The position numbers and the translations under genes were made by a program. Below are positions 1 to 8,032 of a stretch of DNA of 64,000 bases, in pieces. The stretch is from positions 558,001 to 622,000 of the forward strand of contig NZ_CAJRAF010000004.1 of assembly GCF_907164905.1 (NCBI RefSeq), written 5' to 3'. The notes below the pieces were generated by a model. It was given only the letters and a program-made list of their open reading frames with translations. It was not told the origin of the DNA and did not search any database. The stretch's first letter is position 1, and each line of letters starts with the position of its first letter. This DNA comes from Dyadobacter sp. CECT 9275 (GTDB lineage Bacteria > Bacteroidota > Bacteroidia > Cytophagales > Spirosomataceae).

Positions 1-13
1 AAGAAGATTTAAT

Positions 14-814
14 TCAATAATTCCAAGTCAAACACTCCACCTTTGTTTTGGGTTGTTTTCGTCTACCATCCACGGCCAGCGTTTTGGTATGATCCTCGGA
101 TTTCCATTTGAAGCGGCTGCGATAATCCTGTAGTGCATTTTCCGGATAACTACTCAAAAGGAACTTACCCTTCATTTGTGAGCAAGCTTCCAGCAGATTT
201 ATAAAATCCTGTTCGGTGTAACCCTTGTAGGGTCCTTGATCCGAGGACACATAGGGAGGATCCAGGTAAAAGAATGTTTCGGGGCTATCATAAGCCTTAA
301 TGACTTTGAGCACGTCATAGCTCTCAATGGTCACTCGCTTCAGCCTCCGCTGATAATCCTCGGTGAATCGATTTTTTTGATTAAAAAGCTTCAAAGCGCA
401 GGTTCCACGCCTGTCATAACCAAAACCACCGCCGATCATGCTGCCAAAGCTCATATTACTTTGAACCCAAACCGACCAGGCACATGCAACGGGATTGGTA
501 ACATCCTGCAACTGAGAAACATAAAATTGATCCGATTCTTTGTGCTGTGCCCGGCTATGAAAGGTTTCATCAACCAGGCGCTGGATTTCTTCGAAGTCGT
601 ATTTGAGTACTCTGTAGAAGGTCATTAACCGGTTACTGATATCATTGACGACTTCAACCGGTGAAGGAGCCTTTGCCCAAAAGACAGCCCCGCCGCCAAA
701 GAACGGCTCGACATAAAGCTTGTGTTGTGGGATCCTGGGAAGGATGTGGCGAAGCATTTTTTGTTTGCCGCCATAATAAGTAATGGGAGTTTTAAGATTT
801 ATTTCCTGTTTCAT
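14..814 (-). CDS. DNA adenine methylase, D12 class (Dam-like)
   Basis: This is an N6-adenine DNA methyltransferase that would transfer a methyl group from S-adenosylmethionine to adenine in a short target sequence. The SAM-binding motif FFGGG is at residues 38-42 and the catalytic DPPY motif at 185-188. Both are in the order and spacing of the D12/Dam family, and the length (266 aa) is typical. I chose the ATG at 814. A TTG eight codons further upstream would add residues with no family match, while the protein from MKQEINL begins just before the conserved YYGGK motif. No restriction partner lies beside it in the window, so an orphan methylase or phage-type methylase is as likely as a restriction-modification system. 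Its neighbour is a secreted-protein fragment on the other strand. Confidence 0.9.
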   Translation of the reverse strand: MKQEINLKTPITYYGGKQKMLRHILPRIPQHKLYVEPFFGGGAVFWAKAPSPVEVVNDISNRLMTFYRVLKYDFEEIQRLVDETFHSRAQHKESDQFYVSQLQDVTNPVACAWSVWVQSNMSFGSMIGGGFGYDRRGTCALKLFNQKNRFTEDYQRRLKRVTIESYDVLKVIKAYDSPETFFYLDPPYVSSDQGPYKGYTEQDFINLLEACSQMKGKFLLSSYPENALQDYRSRFKWKSEDHTKTLAVDGRRKQPKTKVECLTWNY

Positions 815-1087
815 AGCTAATAAATATTGAATTGGCAAAATGAGCCAATACGGTGACTGCTGCCAAGGACAGGAACGGTCGAAAGCGGTGGCACTCTATA
901 GTACAAACAGTTTTAGGCTTCACTCCAAAACTCTTTTATCGTTACCTGTCTTTTATTGAAGAATACAAATTTGGGCCACTGCATTTTTTTTGTATAAAGC
1001 TTCGAAATAATATTATCAAAAAAATACTACAAGATATTTTTTATATTGTAACCGAAAGACTATTTTTCGAAAATTTCTCACCTACTT

Positions 1088-1358
1088 ATGTATAAAATTT
1101 ACTTTTTAGGCAGCCTTTTGCTGTTAAGCCTCCAAGCTCTTGCGCAGTGTCCAACTGGTGACCAGTCTTTTTACAACCAAACGGATGTCAATGATTTTCT
1201 AGCAGATTATCCCGATTGTGAAGAACTTCCCGGTCGTGTTTTGATCGAGGGCTCAGGTATCACCAATTTAAATGGTTTCAAAAATCTGACCTATATTGAT
1301 GGGGTTCTTCGTATCGCTGAAACGGGGCTTGGTGATTTGACTGGTCTGGATTGGGTAT
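1088..1358 (+). pseudogene. Secreted leucine-rich (receptor-L-like) protein, 5' fragment
   Basis: About 90 native residues survive. They show a signal peptide (residues 1-19, ending ALAQ) followed by the start of a repeat resembling receptor-L/leucine-rich folds, with the pattern ITNLNGFKNLTYIDGVL. Such domains in Bacteroidota surface proteins usually run for hundreds of residues and end in a C-terminal sorting domain. Here the frame runs straight into the left end of the IS21-family element at about 1359 and stops four codons later. The rest of the gene is not found on the far side of the element. This is therefore a truncated gene, not a short one. The ligand and function are unknown. Confidence 0.7.
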
Positions 1359-1471
1359 TTCGGAGAAGTTGACCACCTGATTCCGTGGCAAATTGACCAC
1401 CTAATTAACTGGCGGCCGGTAGTAGAAAATGCTAGTAGAAGCGATTCAAAATTAGTAAATAAAAGTTATAA

Positions 1472-2221
1472 TTATTCGTAGCTGGTTTCGAGCTCCGTTT
1501 TTCGTTTTCTTCTCATTGATTCCCCCTTTAATTCAACCCGGTGTGCATCATGTACTATACGATCTAAAATGGCATCAGCAATGGTTTTTTCTCCTATTAC
1601 TTCATGCCATTTGCTAACAGGCAACTGAGAAGTAATTATCAGGGATGTTTTTCCGTGCCTGTCTTCTATGATTTCCATCAGTGCTGCCCGGCTCTGGGCA
1701 TCGAACGGCTGGATACCAAAGTCGTCCAGGATAAGAAGTTGTTGCCGTTCTATTTTTGTAATTTCTTTGATATAGGATCCATCCGCCTTGGCCATTTTGA
1801 GTTTGGCAAACAATTTGGGAGTACTGGCATACATTACGCGGTAGCCAAGTATACATGCCTGATGACCAATCGCAGATGCTACATAGCTTTTACCGATTCC
1901 GGTACTGCCTGTGATCAGTAGGTTTTCATTTCGGCCAATAAAGGAGCATTCTGCTAGGCGCATGATCTGATTACGGTCAATACTTCTATCAGCATGATAG
2001 TGGATATTTTCGACCATGGCCTTATAGCGGAACCGTGCGTACAAGATCTGGCGTTCGACCCGACGGTTATTTCTGTCATCCCATTCAGCGTCAACTAGAT
2101 GAGCTAAAAGCTCATCCGCCGTGTAATCATTAGTCTTTCCACTTTCCAGGCTACTTTTAAAGGCATGGAACATGCCGTAAAATTTTAGCTTGCGTAACTT
2201 TTCCAAAGTGTTTGTGTTCAT
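1472..2221 (-). CDS. istB: IS21-family helper ATPase IstB
   Basis: IstB is the AAA+ ATPase that assists the IS21 transposase and governs target choice. The 249-aa protein has a DnaC/DnaA-like core, with Walker A GSTGIGKS at residues 105-112 and Walker B LLILDDFG at 162-169. Length and motif order match the family. It starts 21 nt after the istA stop codon, in the usual istA-istB operon order. There is no sign of damage. Confidence 0.95.
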   Translation of the reverse strand: MNTNTLEKLRKLKFYGMFHAFKSSLESGKTNDYTADELLAHLVDAEWDDRNNRRVERQILYARFRYKAMVENIHYHADRSIDRNQIMRLAECSFIGRNENLLITGSTGIGKSYVASAIGHQACILGYRVMYASTPKLFAKLKMAKADGSYIKEITKIERQQLLILDDFGIQPFDAQSRAALMEIIEDRHGKTSLIITSQLPVSKWHEVIGEKTIADAILDRIVHDAHRVELKGESMRRKRKTELETSYE

Positions 2222-2242
2222 TTTTATTAATTGTTTAAAGGA

Positions 2243-3820
2243 TTATTGATAATAGTCTTCGCCTCTGATATTATCGTGTTTGGGCATGGGTAATTCGTCT
2301 GCAAACAGGCTGTCTTCATATTGATCCATATTTTTTTCCAGTATAGTCTGGATTGTTTTATAGTTGTAGATACCATAGCTTAAAGCCCTTTGGCACGCGC
2401 TGATCAGGCGTTGTTCACCAGCTTTCTTCGCAAAAGAGAGGATACCAATACAGGAGCGGTAGGCCTGTTCGGGATGCTGTTTGCGATCCAGGATTTTAAG
2501 AATATACAACCTGACATCTTCATGGATCGAGGAAGCCCACTCCAAGAATCGATCTGGTGTCCAGTCTGTTACGAAGCGGTGTGTACTGGCCAGATGTTCT
2601 TTATCGGTAGAATAATTATAGGGACTTTTAAGCCTTTTATGAAGGGCGATACGTTCGTAATGATAATATGCTTCAACCACAGAATTGGAATACAACAACT
2701 TGACTTTCTTGCCGATAAACCGGTATGGGACACTATAATAGTGCTTGTCAACGCTCAGGCAGACATGTCCGTTCTTCATTACAGTGGCATGTAGCTGTTT
2801 TTTGAACTCATAATGCAGGATCGGAAGCGGGGCCAGAGCACTGCGCTCAATTTCTTCAAACTGGAGTCTGCGACTGTAATTACGGCCCCGAAGCAGTTGG
2901 TTATTATGAGCCTCGAGAGCAATCAATATAGCTGCGTTTAACTCTGTCAGTGAGTTGTAAACCTGCTTTCTTAAAGGCGCATAAATACGGCTGTAAACGA
3001 TTTTGACAGCACCTTCCACCAACGCCTTATCTCTTGGCCGGTAAGCGCGTGCAGGTAATATCGTAGTCCCATAATGATCAGCAAAATCGGCAAAGGCCTC
3101 GTTCAGCGTAGGTTCGTATTTATTGCTTTTTATAACAGCAGCTTTAAGGTTATCCGGAACAATTGCTGCCGGCACACCACCGATATAATGAAGTGCATTC
3201 TCGCAAGCTGCGATCAGATCTTCTTTTTGCTGGCTACTGACTGCTTCCACGTAAGTGAGTTGACTCGCTCCCAGGATAGCCACAAACACTTCAACCTCAG
3301 TTAATTCACCAGTCTCTTTATCTACAATACTTAATTTAACACCTGCAAAATCGATGTACAGCTTATCGCCGGCCTTATGGTCCTGATGCATCACAGGGTT
3401 AACGCGGGCCTTCCATTTGGTCAGATGAAAGCAAAACTGGGTATAAGCAAATCCTTCCGGAAATTCCTTTTTATAGGCTTCCCAAAGCATATGACGGGTA
3501 ACACCTGTCCGTTTTAATTCTTTGTCTATTTGCGGAAAACAACGTTGCAGATTCAACAATCTGTCTTGCGGTGGCTGCTGTTTAACCGTTCCGAAAAAGT
3601 CATCCAGCTCTTTATCATTCAGGCTGTTGATCTGTTCAAAGGTAAGTCCGCTCGCATCAAAAGTGGTCATGTACTTCTTAGCGGTATTGCGGGAAACACC
3701 TGTCTGTTCCGCTATCCAGAGCTTGCTGCGGCCCTGGCTGTACATCCGTAAAATCTGTCTTATTTTGCTCATGCTGATTGTCGAATTGGCCATACCTTTT
3801 ACACGATTGGTTCGTGCCAA
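2243..3820 (-). CDS. istA: IS21-family transposase IstA
   Basis: This is the DDE transposase of the element (525 aa). A helix-turn-helix of the 'AEQTGVSRNTAKKY' type lies at residues 37-50. The integrase catalytic core is recognisable with acidic residues D157 (YIDFAG), D223 (VPDNLK) and E269 (ALVEGAVK), followed by the basic C-terminal region typical of IstA. Alternative ATG starts nine or sixteen codons downstream would also keep the HTH. The terminal repeats at 3856-3971 lie immediately upstream and so overlap its promoter region. The gene appears intact, so the element may still be able to move. Confidence 0.95.
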   Translation of the reverse strand: MARTNRVKGMANSTISMSKIRQILRMYSQGRSKLWIAEQTGVSRNTAKKYMTTFDASGLTFEQINSLNDKELDDFFGTVKQQPPQDRLLNLQRCFPQIDKELKRTGVTRHMLWEAYKKEFPEGFAYTQFCFHLTKWKARVNPVMHQDHKAGDKLYIDFAGVKLSIVDKETGELTEVEVFVAILGASQLTYVEAVSSQQKEDLIAACENALHYIGGVPAAIVPDNLKAAVIKSNKYEPTLNEAFADFADHYGTTILPARAYRPRDKALVEGAVKIVYSRIYAPLRKQVYNSLTELNAAILIALEAHNNQLLRGRNYSRRLQFEEIERSALAPLPILHYEFKKQLHATVMKNGHVCLSVDKHYYSVPYRFIGKKVKLLYSNSVVEAYYHYERIALHKRLKSPYNYSTDKEHLASTHRFVTDWTPDRFLEWASSIHEDVRLYILKILDRKQHPEQAYRSCIGILSFAKKAGEQRLISACQRALSYGIYNYKTIQTILEKNMDQYEDSLFADELPMPKHDNIRGEDYYQ

Positions 3821-3855
3821 AAATATGGTTGATTCTACAGCATTTTCTAATCTCT

Positions 3856-3964
3856 CAGGTGGTCAGTTTACTCCGGAATCAGGTGGTCAGTTTGATCCGA
3901 AATGGGGTGGTCAATTTCGCCCGGAACAGGTGGTCAGTTTAAACCGAATTGGGGTGGTCAGTTT
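3856..3964 (-). repeat. Five 24-bp-spaced GGTGGTCA repeats, istA end of IS21 element
   Basis: Copies of (C/G)(A/G)GGTGGTCA(G/A)TTT start at 3856, 3880, 3904, 3927 and 3951, that is every 23-24 bp. The opposite end of the element has two inverted copies at 1369 and 1393 with the same 24-bp spacing. The period is close to two helical turns plus, so bound IstA molecules would lie roughly along one face. Confidence 0.85.
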
Positions 3965-3971
3965 CACCGAA

Positions 3972-4621
3972 TTTTCCACTTCATTGAGCTTGTCTACGGT
4001 AGACTGTACTTTTTCTGTGTCAATGGTGGTGAAGTCTGGTGGATCAGGAAGCTCATCCTCTTTTGCGGCAACACTTTGGGCATATTCCCAGATGTGCTTC
4101 AATTGCTGTTTCATCTTCTCCTTATTGGTCGCAATCGCTTTTCGCCAAACAAAAGTATAGCGGTTAGCATTGGCTTCAATCTTGGTGCCGTCAATGAAAA
4201 TCTCCTCAATGCTTAATAAACCTTCCTGCGCCAAAAGTAGGACCACCTCCTCAAAAACGCTCCTTAATGCCTCTTTTAAACGAACACCTCTAAAACGGTT
4301 GATTGTATTGTGGTCCGGATAGCTCATACCGCTTACCCACATAAAGTAGATGCTCTCTTTACAGGCAGCTTCAAGTTTTCGGCTGGAATATACATTACTT
4401 ACATAACCGTAAACCAACACTTTAAGCAGCATCTGTGGATGATAGCTCGAAGCTCCTGTGGTTTTGTAAGCTGAATTTAGAGGGCCCAGGTTGACTTTGT
4501 TGATCACCTCGTTAACAATGCGGACCGGATGAGATTTTGGAACCAACTCCTCCAAACTGGGAGGCAATAGTATGATTTGCTGCTGGTTGTAAGGCTTAAA
4601 AGTAGGTTGTTTTCCTGCCAT
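3972..4621 (-). pseudogene. IS1182-family transposase, N-terminal fragment
   Basis: Residues 1 to about 216 match the N-terminal half of IS1182/IS5-like transposases: the DUF772-type domain containing HPVRIVNEV, PQMLLKVLVYGY and MSYPDHNTINRFRG, then the first catalytic-region motif FIDGTKIEANANRY. The frame then enters the end of the IS21-family element at about 3971 and stops inside it at 3911. The C-terminal half with the remaining catalytic residues is missing, and is absent on the far side of the IS21 element too. The fragment cannot encode an active transposase. Confidence 0.85.
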
Positions 4622-4756
4622 TAGTCATAATTATTTATATCTAAAGATATAAAAATCAAGCAAATAGGCAAAAGAAATTAATCGAATTTTAGAACTATAT
4701 TCCAAAATATATTAACATAAAATGCACGAAAAGAGGATGCCCTTTTGAGACACCCT
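3972..4756 (-). mobile_element. Partial IS1182-family element (5' end only)
   Basis: The element remnant runs from its junction with the IS21 copy to a putative terminal inverted repeat, GGGTGTCTCAAAAG read on the minus strand, whose outer edge is near 4755. Terminal repeats of this GGNTGTCTCAAAA type are common in Bacteroidota transposons (from memory; not searched). The last 13 or so codons of the neighbouring phage gene are read from this DNA, which fixes the insertion point in that gene. Confidence 0.6.
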
Positions 4757-5824
4757 CTGGCTGCTTTGCCCTTCCTGTTTGCAGATGGGTAAACCGGTGG
4801 ACTCGTCCACGGCCAGCGATGAAAACTTCATGTTCACCTGGGCGATGCCGTTTCTGTTGCCTTCCGTTTCCTCTGAGACATAATCAGCAAAGAAAGCCGG
4901 TTTGTCTTTGGTCATTCCATCATTACCATCCATTTGCATGGCCAGCTGAATACGCGTGTTGGTCTCAGGTGTTTTGATCTCACCTTTTACGGCTTTGGCT
5001 GTCCAGTTTCTTTGGGTGGGTTGTAAAAGTGAATCCTCCCAGAAATCGATCTTCAAAGAGCGCTCCACTGAATTAAATTCAAATTTCAGGTTGGCAATTT
5101 TACGAAGTTCTAAAATAAACTCAGTGACCGTTAAAGGCGGTAAATGGTGGGCTATGGTGATGCTCTCTGACTCTGCTTCTTTCAGGTTAAACAAAATCAG
5201 TTTGCTCCAAACGGGATGCGTAAAAAAAATGCCTGATACCCGGATCCCCGTAATAGCCGCCAGCCTTTGCAAAACCCAGCCCGCAAAAAACATCGGTACT
5301 TTCGGACCAGCGGTATAGGATCCTGCATAGTCGTTGATCCGTCCAGAATACCCGATCCCTGCCCCATTTGGCCCGTAAAAGAAATCATTCAGGATCGTGG
5401 GATAACAGTAAGCATCCTTTCCTTCCAGCTGGTTCAAGGGAGATAAAGGCAGTGTTTTGGGTATACTTCCAAAATCCATTTCGCGGATGTTGGTGTTCTG
5501 GTATTGCCCAAAGAAAAGCCCGAGCTTGTCGGAATAAGCCCCTTTGTAGCCGTTTTCCAGGGATGCTTCCGTTAAAAGAAAATAACCTTCCCGGATCAGA
5601 TCCCCGTTGTGAAAATGCTGGTAGAGCAGCTCAGGCAGGTAATTCCCAGCTTGCGGTTCATCGTAATAATCAAAGACTGCCCGGTTTTCTCTCACAGCCG
5701 GGAAGGTTGGTATTTGTGCCTGTGAGCTGGGTATACTGTCATAAAGCAAGTGCGGATTGATCAGACTGTACTTGACACTTTCTTTGGCTACTACCAGCAC
5801 CTGCTGGCCGTTTAATCGGATCAT
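4712..5824 (-). CDS. Phage-like protein of unknown function, C-terminus replaced by IS DNA
   Basis: This is the last gene of the minus-strand phage-like operon. It overlaps the DUF5977 gene upstream by 4 nt (ATGA), which implies translational coupling. The 370 residues have no motif I recognise. Composition and position, directly after a large structural protein, suggest a tail or baseplate accessory component (inference). The family-like sequence appears to end near residue 356, with the remaining residues (VSQKGILFSCILC) read from the end of the IS1182-family remnant. The original protein was therefore probably longer. Confidence 0.6.
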   Translation of the reverse strand: MIRLNGQQVLVVAKESVKYSLINPHLLYDSIPSSQAQIPTFPAVRENRAVFDYYDEPQAGNYLPELLYQHFHNGDLIREGYFLLTEASLENGYKGAYSDKLGLFFGQYQNTNIREMDFGSIPKTLPLSPLNQLEGKDAYCYPTILNDFFYGPNGAGIGYSGRINDYAGSYTAGPKVPMFFAGWVLQRLAAITGIRVSGIFFTHPVWSKLILFNLKEAESESITIAHHLPPLTVTEFILELRKIANLKFEFNSVERSLKIDFWEDSLLQPTQRNWTAKAVKGEIKTPETNTRIQLAMQMDGNDGMTKDKPAFFADYVSEETEGNRNGIAQVNMKFSSLAVDESTGLPICKQEGQSSQRVSQKGILFSCILC

Positions 5825-7848
5825 AAGTTGGTTACTTCAATAGTTAAAGGTGCATCGGTACTATAAACTTGCACATTGTCAAAAAGATAAAATCCTGCAC
5901 TGCTCACGGTGATATCCCGGCTTTTGGAAGGGATCCTGAGCTTACAGGCCCGGTTTGGGGTTCCGGAGTATTCCACCTCACAAAGAATGTTGAAGGTGCC
6001 TGGAATGACGGTGCTTTCACTGACCCGTACCACTGGCGGACTGCTTCCGGTGGTGTTGGTTATGATCTCACTGCCGCTGATGCGGATATCCACCACAGGA
6101 CCGTAATCAGACGAGCCGATCACCTTCTGGCTAAGCTCCATGGGAATTTTATGGAAAAGCGCTACATAAACCGGCACATTGTTGACTGCGCAACTTCCAA
6201 ACTCATTGGCGTAGCTCTGAGTATTCAGACTGGCAAATTCAGCTTCTGCCAAAGCATCCGAGCTGCCAGGTGTTTCACCGCCGTATTTCCCGGCTGGCAC
6301 AATCACCGTTGCTTCTCCGCCTAAATATCCCGCTTCACAATTACTTCGCTTAAAACTGCCCAGGCGCTCGATCCGCACATTGGGATAAGGCGTGGATCCT
6401 GCGATGATTGAGCCGTCACTGATCGGCGGCTGATAATCCGGATCACCCTGAACGTTTGCTTTGACGGTGTAGGGTTTTACCAGACTGTTGTCATCCAGGT
6501 ATACCTTTTCAAGTCTTTCAAAAACCAGCTTACCGGTACGTTTTCCGTAGCCGTCCAGCACATGTTTCAAAGTCAGTCCCCGCCAGCGGGTGGCACGCTG
6601 AGAGGTAGGCTCAGAGGCTGGCAGCTCTGAGTAGTTTTCCACCGTATCCAGGATCCGGAAGCTGAAACTGCGGGCGATCAAATCCGCATTATCCAAGGTA
6701 TCTACAAGCGTATTTGTAACAAGCTGCAAAGGTCTGTGTCCTTTGTCTGTGATCAGATACATTTCATCCGACAGCAGCAGCTCATCCAGGTAACGCAGAT
6801 AGTGAGTGGCATCCTTTCGAAAATACCCCGTACTGACCTGGATCTCATATTCTCCTTCAATGCTTATGATTTTGAGCTCTGAAAAATCTGTGCTGGCCGA
6901 TGCGGTCCGTTCTACTTCTGCTACCGTCTGGGCTACTTTCAAAGTGCGAGAACCTTCGCCCAAAAGCCGCAAGGTATCCCAGCCACCCAGGCTGTTGACA
7001 AAGAGTATACAGCGGTCTGCAAGCTGATAACTGCGGTCGATCTGGCAGGTGCGGGTAGCTGAAAACCGCCATCCATTTTCATTACAAAGCCACACCTCAT
7101 AAGAAACCGCCAAAGGATCCACCTGCAAAACAGCAGCACCCACCGGACAGCAGACCACCGAACAAAGCAGCGGATCCGAAAGGCTCATAACCGTAACCGG
7201 ATCAGAAAAGGAGCCATCTGCATAAAAACACCTCATTCGCAGACATACCTCTGTGGGCATGGGTGTAAAGTTCAAAAGGAAATACAGGTATTCTTCCTGG
7301 GTATAGGATACCGTTTTATAATCAGGTTGCCAGATCAGGAATTGACGGTTTTCAGCCTGCCAACCTTTAAAAAAGTTATCTCCATAAGCGTAAAAGTCTT
7401 CATTGGAAAGACCGGCTTTGATGGCATAGGTTTTGGCAAGATCCAAAGAAACATCCACTGCGGGTTCTCCGCCTGAAATGGCTTCCCGTAGGTAATAAGA
7501 AGTGGTCTGAGAAAGCGACAGGCTCATGGTTTTCTGCTGCCAGCGGGGTTTGAGATAAGACAGCAGTCCGTCAATCTTTCCGTTGCGACCGGTATTGTAT
7601 CTGAACTCAGCACCAGCAAAGACCTGCACACCACTTTGAGAGCTGACCGGAACTTCCCTGCCTTCGGAGGTATGCAGCTCCTGGTAATTAGAGCTAAAAG
7701 CAAACTCGGGAACAAAGAGTGACAGGTAATATTTGAGCCCCACCCGGCTGCTCAGAGCCGGATCAGCGGCTTCAATGGTATGAGAAAGCTTGTTTCTGCT
7801 GAATTTTAAAGGCAGAAAGGATAGGTTGGTGGCGGATGGGTCGATCAT
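5821..7848 (-). CDS. Large phage-like structural protein with DUF5977 domain
   Basis: The 675-aa protein lacks a signal peptide and is rich in beta-type sequence. Residues of about 500-553 match the DUF5977 pattern: a Cys after F-K-R-S-N, then VIVPAGKYGG, a run of small and acidic residues, QSYANEFGSC. This domain recurs in Bacteroidota surface and phage proteins. The N-terminal 250 residues and the Tyr-rich middle do not resemble anything I can name. Lying between unknown phage genes, it is most simply a tail-fibre or baseplate-type protein (inference). The AAA/RloB cassette separates it from the upstream part of the operon. Confidence 0.65.
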   Translation of the reverse strand: MIDPSATNLSFLPLKFSRNKLSHTIEAADPALSSRVGLKYYLSLFVPEFAFSSNYQELHTSEGREVPVSSQSGVQVFAGAEFRYNTGRNGKIDGLLSYLKPRWQQKTMSLSLSQTTSYYLREAISGGEPAVDVSLDLAKTYAIKAGLSNEDFYAYGDNFFKGWQAENRQFLIWQPDYKTVSYTQEEYLYFLLNFTPMPTEVCLRMRCFYADGSFSDPVTVMSLSDPLLCSVVCCPVGAAVLQVDPLAVSYEVWLCNENGWRFSATRTCQIDRSYQLADRCILFVNSLGGWDTLRLLGEGSRTLKVAQTVAEVERTASASTDFSELKIISIEGEYEIQVSTGYFRKDATHYLRYLDELLLSDEMYLITDKGHRPLQLVTNTLVDTLDNADLIARSFSFRILDTVENYSELPASEPTSQRATRWRGLTLKHVLDGYGKRTGKLVFERLEKVYLDDNSLVKPYTVKANVQGDPDYQPPISDGSIIAGSTPYPNVRIERLGSFKRSNCEAGYLGGEATVIVPAGKYGGETPGSSDALAEAEFASLNTQSYANEFGSCAVNNVPVYVALFHKIPMELSQKVIGSSDYGPVVDIRISGSEIITNTTGSSPPVVRVSESTVIPGTFNILCEVEYSGTPNRACKLRIPSKSRDITVSSAGFYLFDNVQVYSTDAPLTIEVTNL

Positions 7849-8032
7849 GAATCAAGTAACTTTTTGTAAGATTCGTCCAATAACCTTTAAGATCAAAGGA
7901 CAGAAATTGTTCTAACTTCAAGATTATTTGGTAAAAGACAGTTAATAAATACTCCCTTAAAATGTGAATTTTAGTTTTTTTTTACACTTAAGAGATTATT
8001 TCGTTATTTTGACCAAAAAAAATGAAAATGAT

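Larger units (their letters stand above)
1359..3971 (-). mobile_element. IS21-family insertion sequence (istA-istB) with 24-bp-spaced terminal repeats
   Basis: The element is about 2.6 kb and carries istA and istB on the minus strand. Its ends are inverted copies of TTCGGnGAAnnTGACCACC (1359-1378 and the complement ending at 3971). Inside them the TGACCACC motif is repeated at an almost constant 24-bp period: two copies at the istB end (1369 and 1393) and five at the istA end (3856, 3880, 3904, 3927 and 3951, as GGTGGTCA). Multiple terminal repeats are known for IS21 ends and are taken to be transposase-binding sites. No target-site duplication is visible, because the two flanks belong to unrelated genes. 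Both transposition genes look intact. Confidence 0.9.

Noticed and set aside
236..628. 130-codon plus-strand frame inside the Dam-like gene
   Set aside because: It is antisense to a clear methylase gene and has no recognisable protein features.
853..1095. 80-codon frame before the secreted fragment
   Set aside because: No family match, poor composition and overlap with the next gene's start; probably chance in AT-rich DNA.
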